DNA of 38,850 nucleotides from Deltaproteobacteria bacterium (GTDB lineage Bacteria; Desulfobacterota; Dissulfuribacteria; Dissulfuribacterales; QOAL01): contig WGBG01000092.1 of NCBI GenBank assembly GCA_015494395.1, positions 1-38,850 on the forward strand, written 5' to 3'. This document shows, piece after piece, positions 9,545 to 18,079 of the stretch. Numbering within the stretch: the first letter of the stretch is position 1; every line of letters starts with the position of its first letter. The position numbers and the translations under genes are program-made. The notes below the pieces were generated by a model. It worked only from the letters and a program-made list of their open reading frames with translations. It searched no databases and was not told the origin of the DNA.

Positions 9545-9604
9545 AAGACCAGAAATGGTCTTCATCGTTTTTAATGTCGTGAGAAAAAGTTTGTTCAAAC
9601 TTTT
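9545..9604 (-). other. Two small hairpins between nifN and nifB
   Basis: Two stem-loops lie in the 116-nt gap between nifN and nifB. AAGACCA/TGGTCTT closes a GAAA tetraloop at 9545-9562, and AAAAGTTT/AAACTTTT closes a 4-nt loop at 9585-9604. They may stabilise mRNA ends or partly terminate transcription so that nifB is made at a different level; this is inference. Confidence 0.4.
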
Positions 9605-9623
9605 GAAATGCTCAATTCAGGTT

Positions 9624-10985
9624 TTACATGTATGAATAGCCCACATAAGATTTGTCCTGTTTACGGGCAATGACGGCATTTACCACTGTGTCAAAAAGCG
9701 CCTGGGCTCCTCTGTAACCAAGATGAAGTATCCTGTGCCCGCCAATCCGGTCATGTATTGGGAAACCAACCCTGATAAGGGGAATCCCAAGTTTTCTGGC
9801 CAGGGGATATCCCTTGGAGTGGCCTACAATGATGTCAGGTTTCATGGATTCCGCCATCTCGCTTATTTCAAAGAAGTCCATTCCCTCATAGACAGCAGGC
9901 TGCTCAGGGAGCATGTCAGCGGTAACGTCTCTTATGGCCCCTGCAAGAAGTCCGGACCTGCCGCCGGATGCACATAGAACCGGCCTTACCCCTGTCTCGG
10001 CCAGAAATGCTGCAATACCCGTTACCAGATCCTCTTCGCCGTAGATAACCGCCTTTTTCCCGAATACATACTTGTGGCCGTCAACATAGGAATCAACGAG
10101 CCTGCCCCTTTCCAGTACATATTTTTCAGGAACAGGCCTTCCTGTGATGCTGGACAGGATATCGAAGAACCTGTCAGTCTCTTCTATTCCTATTGGCATT
10201 CCGGTAAGATAGCGTTTTACTTCGAATCGTTCGTCAAGGACGGTCCCTGCAGTTTGGCTTTTTTCAAGCGTCCTTCCGAACTCAATGGTTGCCCTGCTCC
10301 TTCCCATTGCCCTGATTTTTTCAAGAGGTGTTCCTCCCTGGGGTACCTTTTCGTATTCAAGAAGGGCGGGACGGTCCATGGTAAGGGAAAGATCAGGAAG
10401 CATGGTAAACGGAGAGCCGAAATCCTCCATTATTTCGGACAGCAGGCGGTAATCCGCACAGGAGACAAAGCCTGGAAGCAGGTTTATGCATTCCGTTACC
10501 GGGCCGCCCTGTGCCATCTGTTCCACTGCTGCCTTGACCGCGCCGTGAAAGCCTTCCATGTGGGTGCCTGCATAGCTGGGTGAGGCTACGTTTACAAATG
10601 TGGGCAACCCGGTCTCATCCCCAGTTTCATTCATGTATTCCTTCAGGTACATGGGTACGTCGTCCCCGATGGTTTCTGTAAGGCAGGTAGTCGCTATACC
10701 GATCATGTCCGGGGCATACTTGTTTCGTACATTGGTAAGTCCCAGTTTGAGGTTTGGGCCGCCTCCGTAAACAGCATGTTTTTCCGAAAGGGAGGAGGAG
10801 GCTATATCCATTGGTTCATTGTAATGACTTATGATGTACCGCCTCATATAGGTCGCACACCCCTGGGAACCGTGAAGAAAGGGAACAGTGCCCTCCATGC
10901 CCTTGAAGGCAAGGCATGCCCCAAGCGGTCTGCAGAGTTTGCATGCATTTGTTGTGGATATATAATCCGGTGTGTTGTTTGACAT
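9624..10985 (-). CDS. nifN: FeMo-cofactor scaffold protein NifN
   Basis: NifN with NifE forms the NifK/NifD-like scaffold on which NifB-co is matured with molybdenum and homocitrate. The 453-residue product shares the NifK layout: NACKLCRPLGACLAF, then FLHGSQGCATYMRRY and ATTCLTETIGDDV. It lacks the full MoFe features and its neighbour is nifE, which separates it from nifK. The start follows AGGAGGT with ideal spacing. It lies 14 nt downstream of nifE and upstream of nifB. Confidence 0.95.
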   Translation of the reverse strand: MSNNTPDYISTTNACKLCRPLGACLAFKGMEGTVPFLHGSQGCATYMRRYIISHYNEPMDIASSSLSEKHAVYGGGPNLKLGLTNVRNKYAPDMIGIATTCLTETIGDDVPMYLKEYMNETGDETGLPTFVNVASPSYAGTHMEGFHGAVKAAVEQMAQGGPVTECINLLPGFVSCADYRLLSEIMEDFGSPFTMLPDLSLTMDRPALLEYEKVPQGGTPLEKIRAMGRSRATIEFGRTLEKSQTAGTVLDERFEVKRYLTGMPIGIEETDRFFDILSSITGRPVPEKYVLERGRLVDSYVDGHKYVFGKKAVIYGEEDLVTGIAAFLAETGVRPVLCASGGRSGLLAGAIRDVTADMLPEQPAVYEGMDFFEISEMAESMKPDIIVGHSKGYPLARKLGIPLIRVGFPIHDRIGGHRILHLGYRGAQALFDTVVNAVIARKQDKSYVGYSYM

Positions 10986-10999
10986 TTTGCACCTCCTGT

Positions 11000-12388
11000 C
11001 TATTCAGCCGCCAGGGCAGTCTTTTCTGTTTTTTCTGATACTGTGCATGAGGGTTTCCTGGGGACAAAGCGCCATACCGGGCTCATTACCGAAGAGTAAA
11101 TCTCTCTTGCAAAATTCAGCATGCCTTCAAAGCCTGCAAGAGGCTCCTTGCGTTCATGGTTATGATCGCAGAATCCGATCCCTAACTTGTAGGCTATTGG
11201 ACGCTCCTTTACCCCGCCCACAAATACATCCACACCCTTCTCCTTGAGAAATGCCGTAAGCTCAAGAGGATTGGAGTCGTCCACAATGACGGTTCCGGGG
11301 TCTGTGATTGCCTCAAGTTCCCGGTAATCTTCCTTTGTGCCGGTCTGTGATCCAACAAGTACAACTTTCATATCAACCAGCCTGAATGCCTTTACCAGTG
11401 AAAACGCCTTGAAGGAGCCGCCGACGTAGATAGCGGCCTTTTTCCCGGCAAGGGTCTTCCGGTATTTTTCCAGTCTGGGTACAAGGTTCGAGACCTCCTG
11501 CTGAACCACCTTTCTGGTGTTTGCCATGATCCGGTCATCCCTGAAAAAACGGGCTATGTCGTAAAGGGCCTCTGACATATCCTCGATACCGAAGTACGAG
11601 ACACGGATTGACGGGATTCCATATTTTTCCTCCATCATGTCAGCAAGCTGCATGGTTGAACCGGAACACTGCACAACATTAAGGGCGGCGCCGTGGGCAC
11701 GCCTTATGTCATCAACCCGGCCGTCGCCTGTTATGTTGGCCACAACCTCGATTCCCATGCGCCTGTAGTAGTCACGGATCATCCATATCTCCCCTGCGAT
11801 ATTGAAATCCCCCAGGATGTTTATGGAGTGCCTGGATATGCCTTGCGTGTTTCCGGTACCGATAAGGCGGAACAAGGCATTGCAGGCAGCCTTGTAGCCC
11901 GCGCGTTTGTTTCCCTTGAAACCTTCGGATTTTACGGGAATTACAGGTATGCCTTTTTCTGATTCAACGGTTTTGCATACCGCATCAAGGTCATCGCCGA
12001 TGATTCCCACAATGCACGTGGAGTAAACAAAGGTGGCCTTGGGGCTGTGACGGTCTATGAGTTCACAGAGGGCGCTTTTCAGCTTTTTTTCACCTCCAAA
12101 GATAACGTCCCGCTCCTGAAGATCAGTTGAAAATGACAGTCTATGAAGCTCCGGACCGGACGAAAGGGCTCCCCTTATATCCCATGTATATACCGCGCAG
12201 CCTATTGGACCATGCACAAGGTGTAGGGCATCGGCTATGGGATATAGCACAACGCGTGAACCGCAGAATGTGCAGGCTCTCTGGCTTACAGCGCCTGCCA
12301 GACTTTCCCTGTTGCAGGCAATATCCATCGGGGCATCGCCTTTTACGTGTATCTGTTTTTTTCTTTCTTCAAGAGCTATGGCTTCCAT
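11000..12388 (-). CDS. nifE: FeMo-cofactor scaffold protein NifE
   Basis: NifE is the NifD-like half of the NifEN scaffold. The 462-residue product has the conserved cysteines in RACTFCGSRVVL, HGPIGCAVYTWD and STCIVGIIGDDLDAVC. The substrate-region segment SEGFKGNKRAGYKAACNAL differs from the NifD GVSQSxGHH motif, which supports NifE rather than a second NifD. The C-terminal AGFEGMLNFAREI matches the family. The start follows AGGAGA. It is the first gene of nifE-nifN-nifB, with a sigma-54 promoter about 225 nt upstream and an unusually long leader that carries a palindromic repeat. Confidence 0.95.
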   Translation of the reverse strand: MEAIALEERKKQIHVKGDAPMDIACNRESLAGAVSQRACTFCGSRVVLYPIADALHLVHGPIGCAVYTWDIRGALSSGPELHRLSFSTDLQERDVIFGGEKKLKSALCELIDRHSPKATFVYSTCIVGIIGDDLDAVCKTVESEKGIPVIPVKSEGFKGNKRAGYKAACNALFRLIGTGNTQGISRHSINILGDFNIAGEIWMIRDYYRRMGIEVVANITGDGRVDDIRRAHGAALNVVQCSGSTMQLADMMEEKYGIPSIRVSYFGIEDMSEALYDIARFFRDDRIMANTRKVVQQEVSNLVPRLEKYRKTLAGKKAAIYVGGSFKAFSLVKAFRLVDMKVVLVGSQTGTKEDYRELEAITDPGTVIVDDSNPLELTAFLKEKGVDVFVGGVKERPIAYKLGIGFCDHNHERKEPLAGFEGMLNFAREIYSSVMSPVWRFVPRKPSCTVSEKTEKTALAAE

Positions 12389-12413
12389 TTAAGATCTCCT
12401 GTGAAGATTTACG

Positions 12414-12523
12414 GTATCTGCTCACAGGGTACCGCATCTGCTGCGTTGCTAGTGACCCGAAGTACAGGGAGTACGCCTTTCGCCCCCGCCGCCTTGCATA
12501 TGCAGCACCCTGCGAACAGATAC
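12414..12523. repeat. REP-like palindromic repeat in the nifE leader
   Basis: About 110 bp whose ends are imperfect inverted repeats: GTATCTGCTCACAGGGT on the plus strand at the left and ACCCTGCGAACAGATAC at the right pair at 15 of 17 positions. The inner parts pair again (GCATCTGC with GCATATGC), and a small GTAC-AGGGA-GTAC hairpin sits in the middle. It resembles the GC-rich intergenic palindromes scattered in many proteobacteria; that resemblance is from memory. It lies between the nifE promoter and start codon, so it would fold in the mRNA leader. Confidence 0.6.
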
Positions 12524-12623
12524 GCTGCGTGAAAAGCGTCTTTCCGTTAATCCTCCTGGAAGAGGGTAAACAGTTATGATTCAGGTTCAATTTTAGTTGC
12601 TCACCAAAGGTGCCTTTGATAAA

Positions 12624-12639
12624 CGCAATAGACATGCCA
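12624..12639 (-). promoter_or_regulatory. Sigma-54 promoter of nifE-nifN-nifB
   Basis: On the minus strand the sequence reads TGGCATGTCTATTGCG, with GG and GC exactly 10 nt apart, a near-perfect sigma-54 match. The predicted start near 12613 leaves a leader of about 225 nt before the nifE ATG. Confidence 0.88.
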
Positions 12640-12731
12640 CTGAAGATAGCCTGGATTTATACTTATATTTCAGCAAGTTATAAGCATGTTTTTCGTGCCT
12701 GGCCATCTCGTTGAAGAACAACGGTCTTTTT

Positions 12732-12747
12732 TGTGCCTTCAGATACA
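12732..12747. promoter_or_regulatory. NifA upstream activator site for nifE
   Basis: The sequence is TGT-N10-ACA (TGT 12732-12734, ACA 12745-12747), about 127 bp upstream of the predicted nifE transcription start. The geometry is nearly the same as at nifH. Confidence 0.78.
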
Positions 12748-12804
12748 AAAAGGTGAAATCAGCTGCATTTTTGTAGCGGGAACGAGTCCTGGCAAAGCCC
12801 GTAA

Positions 12805-13176
12805 ACATTAAGGAGAAAACCCTTTGCATACAGACTCCAATTCATGCGGCGTCTTTGTGACAGGGCAGGAGTAAAGAGATTTGGCTTTCATGCCATTCGC
12901 CATCTTACGGCCTCTCAACTCTTCAAAAAAGGCTACAGTGTGGGGATAAAACAGGCTATCCTTCGGCACAAAAGCGCCTCAACTACGGAGCTATATCTGA
13001 AGACATTGGGGCTGGAAAAAATCAGGGAAGCCCTTGAGGACATGACAGGAGAAACGGGGCGACATATTAATTTGAGGCTCATTCACCTTGAAGAAAGTGA
13101 TGACCAGAACAGGGCTTCTGAAAAAAGCCGTCACCCCAAAGTTATGTGGGCAAACAAAAAAGGAAACCAAGCCTAA
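12805..13176 (+). pseudogene. Tyrosine integrase fragment, C-terminal part only
   Basis: This is the C-terminal catalytic part of a phage/island tyrosine recombinase. The reading frame is open from 12805, after a TAA at 12802, and family-like sequence begins before the only ATG (12844): FAYRLQFMRRLCDRAGVKRF. The HxxR box is GFHAIRHLTASQL, the second His lies in LRHKSASTTELY, and the tyrosine nucleophile is in ELYLKTLGLE. The whole N-terminal arm-binding and core domain, with the first catalytic arginine, is absent; the upstream DNA is now the nifE control region. The last codons lie inside the tRNA terminator. It is probably a relic of the element that delivered or flanked the nif island. Confidence 0.75.
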
Positions 13177-13191
13177 CAGCTTGATTTCCTT
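13156..13191 (-). terminator. Rho-independent terminator of the tRNA-Lys/tRNA-Glu operon
   Basis: On the minus strand AAGGAAATCAAGC and GCTTGGTTTCCTT form a 13-bp stem (one G-U pair) around a 6-nt loop, followed by a T run. It starts 12 nt after the encoded CCA end of tRNA-Glu. It overlaps the 3' end of the integrase fragment on the other strand. Confidence 0.88.
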
Positions 13192-13202
13192 GTGGAATAT
13201 TT

Positions 13203-13280
13203 TGGCGTCCCCGACCGGATTTGAACCGGTGTTGCCGGCGTGAAAGGCCGGTGTCCTGGACCTGACTAGACGACGGGGAC
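13203..13280 (-). tRNA. tRNA-Glu (TTC)
   Basis: On the minus strand the acceptor arms GTCCCCG and CGGGGAC pair, followed by discriminator G and an encoded CCA. The anticodon stem CCGGC/GCCGG holds the loop CTTTCAC, giving anticodon TTC. The T arm is ACCGG-TTCAAAT-CCGGT. It is second in a two-tRNA operon. Confidence 0.96.
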
Positions 13281-13303
13281 GTTGATTTTGTAATGTATAA
13301 ATT

Positions 13304-13379
13304 TGGTGGGCCGTACTGGGCTCGAACCAGTGACTCTCTGCTTAAAAGGCAGATACTCTACCAACTGAGTTAACGGCCC
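13304..13379 (-). tRNA. tRNA-Lys (TTT)
   Basis: On the minus strand the acceptor arms GGGCCGT and ACGGCCC pair, followed by discriminator A and an encoded CCA. The anticodon stem TCTGC/GCAGA holds the loop CTTTTAA, giving anticodon TTT. The T loop is TTCGAGC. It is first in the operon, 23 nt upstream of tRNA-Glu. Confidence 0.97.
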
Positions 13380-13409
13380 CTGTGTATGCCCTGCGTTAAC
13401 AGGCAGCCA

Positions 13410-13438
13410 TTGATATCATGTGGAGCTTTGCTTGTCAA
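13410..13438 (-). promoter_or_regulatory. Sigma-70 promoter of the tRNA operon
   Basis: On the minus strand a perfect -35 TTGACA (13438-13433) is followed after 17 nt by TATCAA (13415-13410). The predicted start is about 24 nt before tRNA-Lys. Confidence 0.75.
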
Positions 13439-13465
13439 CTATATATATAAAAAAAATAGTGTGTA

Positions 13466-13673
13466 CCTAAATTGAGCGTTTCAAAATCTGGAAAATTATT
13501 TTTTCAATGAAATTAAAAGGAGTTATGTCGATTATAGCTTTCCTGTTTTGAAACCCTTCGGGATTGCCGTATTTACTGCACCTCCTTTGTCAGAGGAATC
13601 CCCATATAGCCGACTATTATGGGAATTCCTCTTTCGCGGATCTGCAGCAAATCCGACAATCGCTCAATCTAGG
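13466..13673. repeat. Dispersed ~208-bp structured element, copy 1
   Basis: First of three related intergenic copies (others at 20943 and 31338). The ends CCTAAATTGAGCG and CGCTCAATCTAGG are inverted repeats. Inside lie a stem from GTTTCAAAAT near the left end and its partner TTTTGAAAC, a long AGAGGAAT.../...ATTCCTCT hairpin, and a CGGAT/ATCCG hairpin. By hand count it differs from copy 3 at about 19 of 208 aligned positions. It has no convincing open frame. It fills most of the 13439-13709 gap between the tRNA promoter and the DUF362 gene. Confidence 0.85.
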
Positions 13674-13709
13674 GTGTAAAAAAACAAAATTTTATAATGT
13701 GAAAAGGTG

Positions 13710-14648
13710 TTAGAAAAACCTCATGTAAAGGCTCTTTAGACGGCCCTTTGCAAGGCGTACAGGGTGGAATGTAAATTGCTGAAGCCTTTCAGGCAGCCTG
13801 AATTTTTCAAGGTTAAAATCTTGCGGCCTTTCAAGGGGAAAACTGATGTCTTCAAGGCTTGTCCCCCTAATCTGTCGTCTCAGGGCTTCCCGGTGTACCG
13901 GCAGAAGGTCTGCCGGTATGTTTAACATGTTGTAAAATACTGTGTCCACAGCAAAAGGTGAGACAGAGGCAGCGATAACGCCAAGGTGGCAGGGGCGGCC
14001 TCCTGATGGACCTGTTCTGTCCATTGCAGTAATGGCATCAACAATACTGAAAGATGGGGGCAGTACCGCAGGGATCTCTGTTAAAATGGTTTCAAAGAGA
14101 GTTCCTACATCTCCATACTTGCAGTGTGCAAATGCCTTTCTGAACCCTGTAACGCAGCCAAAGAAATTTTTTACAGCAGCGGTAATGCCGGCTTGCGCAT
14201 GCGCCTTAAACCGCGGGCAGTTTATTATAAGATCAGCATCAAGTGCCTTTTGCGATATTCCAACTGAAATTCCTGATGGCAGTTTTATATTTTTCGGTTT
14301 GTCAAGCTCTGAAAACTCCACATCAAGTCCTTTCAGAGCGTCAAGGATGCCACTTTTCATTGCAACCCGCCTGGCTGAGCCAAATGCCGGAGAATCCCCT
14401 ACCTTTACCTTTGCCCCCATTTCAACAAGGAATGAGCACACGGCACCAATGAAGTCCGGTTCTGATGCAGCAAGTGGGTCCCTTGGGGTAACAAGATTTG
14501 GTTTGACCAGCACGTGAACATTTTTAAGGGAATCCGGCCCTGCTGCTTTGAAGAGTGTTTTAATAATCTGGTCGGTAAAGAGGGCCTTATAAGAATTGCA
14601 GCGGGAAAGGGCTACCGGTATAGGTGAAAGAGAGGTATCTGATTCCAT
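13710..14648 (-). CDS. DUF362 domain protein
   Basis: A member of the DUF362 family (COG2006), whose role is not established; some members carry ferredoxin domains, but this one has no cysteine cluster of that kind. The 312-residue product has the family segments VLVKPNLVTP near residue 47, GDSPAFGSARRVA, INCPRFKAHAQAGITAAVKN and IVDAITAMDRTGPSGG. I prefer the ATG at 14648 (MESDTSL) because AGGTG lies six bases upstream; GTG or ATG codons at 14657 and 14654 are possible. It follows the helicase gene by a few bases, so it is the last gene of the 20919-13710 cluster. Confidence 0.85.
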   Translation of the reverse strand: MESDTSLSPIPVALSRCNSYKALFTDQIIKTLFKAAGPDSLKNVHVLVKPNLVTPRDPLAASEPDFIGAVCSFLVEMGAKVKVGDSPAFGSARRVAMKSGILDALKGLDVEFSELDKPKNIKLPSGISVGISQKALDADLIINCPRFKAHAQAGITAAVKNFFGCVTGFRKAFAHCKYGDVGTLFETILTEIPAVLPPSFSIVDAITAMDRTGPSGGRPCHLGVIAASVSPFAVDTVFYNMLNIPADLLPVHREALRRQIRGTSLEDISFPLERPQDFNLEKFRLPERLQQFTFHPVRLAKGRLKSLYMRFF

Positions 14649-14662
14649 TTGCATCACCTGTC

Positions 14663-17600
14663 TTATGAAAACAGCACCTCAAGGTCTTCAGATGACAGGT
14701 TTTTCAGCATGTCTCCACTTCCACTCAAAATTGAGGTTACCAGTTCCTGCTTCTGCTTCTGCAGCGCCAGGACCTTTTCCTCTACTGTGTCAACCGTAAT
14801 AAATCGGTATGTAAAGACACGTTTGTCCTGGCCGATTCTGTGGGTGCGGTCAACTGCCTGAAGCTCAACTGCAGGATTCCACCAGGGATCAACAATAAAC
14901 ACATAATCTGCTGCGGTAAGATTAAGCCCTACGCCACCTGCCTTAAGGCTTATCAAAAACAGTTTGACATCATCATTCTGCTGAAAATTAGCAACCCTTT
15001 GCTCACGTTTTTTCTGTGGCACGCTGCCATCAAGGTATTCATAGGTTATGCCCGTGGTGTCAAGATATTCGGTTATAAGGCGAAGCATCCTTGTAAATTG
15101 AGAGAAGATCAGGGCCTTGTGTCCGCCTGCTACTGCCTCTTCCACAAGCATCATAAGCTCGGAAAATTTCCCCGAAGGTGCATCGGGATGCCCTACCAGT
15201 GCCGGGTGGTTTGCTGCCTGCCTGAGCCGCAGGAGCGCCTCAAGCACCTTGATCTTTGATTTGCCCATTCCCTTTTTCTGGACAGAGGTGAGTATGGCAG
15301 AGCGGTAGTGATCCCGCAGCCTTGTGTATATCTCGATCTGTTCAGGAGGCATGGCACAAATCACTGTCTGCTCCATCTTCTCAGGAAGCTCAGAGGCAAC
15401 CAGCTCCTTGGTGCGCCTCAGGATAAACGGCTTTACTATGGTTTTAAGGGTCTCAAGAGCCTTTTCATCATTACGCTCAATGGGTTTTAAAAAATTTCTT
15501 TCAAAAACCGCCCTGTTACCAAGTATACCCGGGTTAAGAAACTCCATCTGGGACCACAGCTCTCCCACGTTGTTTTCAAGCGGGGTTCCTGTAAGGCACA
15601 GCTTGTGTGAGGCCTTAAGAAGTCTTGCTGCCTTTGATGTGAGGGACATGGGATTCTTTATCGCCTGACTCTCATCAAGAATTACATACTGGAATTCAAT
15701 CTTTGAAAGTTTTTCTATGTCCCTGCGCAGGAGGCCATAGGTTGTAATAACCAGATGATATTCATCAAGCTTTTCAAGCAGTGTGTCACGCTCTGTTCCG
15801 CCATAAACCATCACCTTCATGTCAGGCACAAAGCGGCCTGCCTCTGCCTTCCAGTTGAATACAAGGGAGGTGGGAACTACAATCAGAGACGGCCTGACAT
15901 CCGGGGATTCCTGGTGGATATCGTCTTTGGTATCTTTATGTTTTTCAGAGGTGGGTACAAGACGGGAGAGCCAGGCAAGCACCTGCACTGTCTTTCCAAG
16001 GCCCATGTCATCGGCAAGAATGCCTCCGAATCTGAATTTTTCAAGGAAATTGAACCATCCCAGCGCTTCCCTCTGATAACCTCTGAGAGTACCCTTGAAC
16101 TGTAGCGGAACAGGCGGGGTTTCTATGCCGCTGAAGTTTTTAAGCGCGTGGCGAAGTTTTTCAAAATCCCTGTCTATGGATACGTCCTGAGCCTCGGCAA
16201 GCAGTGCGTCAACCAGAAGTGCCCGGCTTGTTGGAAACCTGAGCCCGGCCTTCCCTGCTCCCTTTTTGTTCCCACTTCCGTGCTGCAGGGCCATCTCAAA
16301 CAAAGGGGCGTTATCCTCCATCCACTCACAGGGCAGAATACCAACGCTGCCATCTTTAAGGGTGACAGTGCGGTTTCCCTTTATAAAATCCCTTATTGCC
16401 CTGGGAAGGGGAATAATGTCATCTCCAAAAGAGATATGACCTTCAAGGTCAAACCAATCCACCCCGCTCCTGATTTTAAACCCTGCGCCAGTTCCAGTAT
16501 GAATTTTTTTCCGGTTAATTGCCTCAAGACGAAACCCCTTATCACCAAGTGCGGTCAATGCAGTTGAGATCTGCTTAACATCCCGAACAAACCTGTTATT
16601 TTCCTGTCTGAAACCGTATTTTTCCAAAAGTTTCACAAAAGATTGTTCCTTCTGCACATCCCGTGGGATTCGTACCCACCGGTCAGGATCAAGGATGCTT
16701 GTTCTCCTGTCAAGCCAGTCAATCTCAAGGCCTTCATAATCTACCACAAGGGTGGCAAACGCCTGTTCCTTTTCAAACTCAACGATAAATACAGGTTTTG
16801 GCTCAACATTATCAAGGAGTTCAGGGGAAAGATTGTCAGGAAGTTCAATTTCAGGGGCATGACTCAAGGTATCGGACTGCTGCACAAACTCCCGCACCTC
16901 ACTGGCCGGGACCTCAAGGAATTTCAGAGGATATAGCTGGTTAATAAAGCTGAAAGGGACCCCTTCTGCCTGATAAAGCCTTCCATCTGCAATAAACATA
17001 ACGGGCTCGGTATTAAAAATGCAGTCCATGTTATCACCTGCTATGTCAATGCATTTATCACCTTCCTCTTGTTCCTGGCTCAAAGGCTCCCTGCCCTCAA
17101 TGCAGAATACAGGATGGATTTTTAAAACTTCTGTTTTTTTCTTATTGGTCTCAGTTGATTTGGTGGACTTTTCCGGCTGGTTATCTTTTTCAAACTCATC
17201 CTCTGACGCCTTCAGCCTGAATGTTGCCTTAAAGGGCACGCCCCGGGCAAGTGGATCGGCAACAACGCCCTTTCTCCAATGTGTAACAATACAGCGGCCT
17301 GAGTCAGCAAGGAGGGGAAGGAGAAGCTCAAGATCTTCCTTCTGGTTAAGCTGAATCTCTTCATAGTTAATGCCATTTGTGCCATAATAGCTGTACCTGG
17401 CATTGCCTCTGCCAATATCTCCTGCAAGGGCAAGAAGGATGCGGTCAGAACGGGGCAAGGATGCCCGCACGGTAGATGCGTAGGAGATCTTTCGCTTTCT
17501 TCCAAGGGTCCCGTCTTTTTTCACATATTTTTCAACAACGGAGAGAATAACACCGTGCTCTTCCACCATGAGTTTGTACACAGGAATAAAGTTGCCTGAG

Positions 17601-18079
17601 CCTGAATCCTTTTCATTCTCCTTATCTCTACCTAAAAGTTCAGGAACCAGGAGATTTCGCCAGTTCCTGTCAGGCCCGCCCTGATCTGCCGATGTATCCC
17701 TGGCTGCACTGCCCTCCCCTGCCTCTGCACGTTTAATGCTCAGAATTCGGTCAGCCTCAAGAATTGCTGCCCAGATATGCTTGCATGGAAAGCCCTGCCT
17801 GAAAAATGGACAGTCGCAATATGTGCTTATCCTGTCACGGGATGCCTCTTTATCTGTTACAAAGAGCTCAACATTATATGAAATGGTGCCCTCAACAGTA
17901 GCTGCAATCTTATCTTCAGTGGCACTGTTTATATGCACCCTGCGTTCCCTGGCATAGCGCTCTCCACGCTCCCTGATTACAGGCAGAAATGACCCCCTTA
18001 GCCTGGATGCCCAGGTGGGCAAATCATTTTTGGCACTTGCGGATTCTGAATTGTTATGGTCGTTGAGTGTTATCATCAT
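14663..18079 (-). CDS. SNF2-family helicase with N-terminal SWIM zinc finger
   Basis: A large (1138-residue) DEAD/H-type ATPase of the bacterial SNF2 group, which remodels protein-DNA complexes; the cellular target is unknown. The SWIM zinc finger is CxCx8CxH at C88, C90, C99 and H101 (TYCDCPFFRQGFPCKHIW). A long middle region of the bacterial SNF2-associated type follows. The ATPase has motif I GGILADDMGLGKT near residue 690, motif II DESQ near 800 and motif III LTGTPLENN. The helicase C lobe ends with DPWWNPAVELQAVDRTHRIG near 1076. The start codon overlaps the stop of xerD (ATGA), and the DUF362 gene follows within about 15 nt. Similar proteins occur as stand-alone housekeeping genes and in some defence islands; nothing here decides between these. 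Confidence 0.93.
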   Translation of the reverse strand: MMITLNDHNNSESASAKNDLPTWASRLRGSFLPVIRERGERYARERRVHINSATEDKIAATVEGTISYNVELFVTDKEASRDRISTYCDCPFFRQGFPCKHIWAAILEADRILSIKRAEAGEGSAARDTSADQGGPDRNWRNLLVPELLGRDKENEKDSGSGNFIPVYKLMVEEHGVILSVVEKYVKKDGTLGRKRKISYASTVRASLPRSDRILLALAGDIGRGNARYSYYGTNGINYEEIQLNQKEDLELLLPLLADSGRCIVTHWRKGVVADPLARGVPFKATFRLKASEDEFEKDNQPEKSTKSTETNKKKTEVLKIHPVFCIEGREPLSQEQEEGDKCIDIAGDNMDCIFNTEPVMFIADGRLYQAEGVPFSFINQLYPLKFLEVPASEVREFVQQSDTLSHAPEIELPDNLSPELLDNVEPKPVFIVEFEKEQAFATLVVDYEGLEIDWLDRRTSILDPDRWVRIPRDVQKEQSFVKLLEKYGFRQENNRFVRDVKQISTALTALGDKGFRLEAINRKKIHTGTGAGFKIRSGVDWFDLEGHISFGDDIIPLPRAIRDFIKGNRTVTLKDGSVGILPCEWMEDNAPLFEMALQHGSGNKKGAGKAGLRFPTSRALLVDALLAEAQDVSIDRDFEKLRHALKNFSGIETPPVPLQFKGTLRGYQREALGWFNFLEKFRFGGILADDMGLGKTVQVLAWLSRLVPTSEKHKDTKDDIHQESPDVRPSLIVVPTSLVFNWKAEAGRFVPDMKVMVYGGTERDTLLEKLDEYHLVITTYGLLRRDIEKLSKIEFQYVILDESQAIKNPMSLTSKAARLLKASHKLCLTGTPLENNVGELWSQMEFLNPGILGNRAVFERNFLKPIERNDEKALETLKTIVKPFILRRTKELVASELPEKMEQTVICAMPPEQIEIYTRLRDHYRSAILTSVQKKGMGKSKIKVLEALLRLRQAANHPALVGHPDAPSGKFSELMMLVEEAVAGGHKALIFSQFTRMLRLITEYLDTTGITYEYLDGSVPQKKREQRVANFQQNDDVKLFLISLKAGGVGLNLTAADYVFIVDPWWNPAVELQAVDRTHRIGQDKRVFTYRFITVDTVEEKVLALQKQKQELVTSILSGSGDMLKNLSSEDLEVLFS

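Noticed and set aside
10074-10583. 169-residue plus-strand open frame opposite nifN
   Set aside because: Shadow of nifN; no recognisable domain.
12593-12829. Minus-strand open frame of 78 residues covering the nifE promoter and NifA site
   Set aside because: It overlaps strong control signals and the integrase remnant, and shows no family resemblance.
13942-14517. 191-residue plus-strand open frame opposite the DUF362 gene
   Set aside because: Shadow of a recognised gene.
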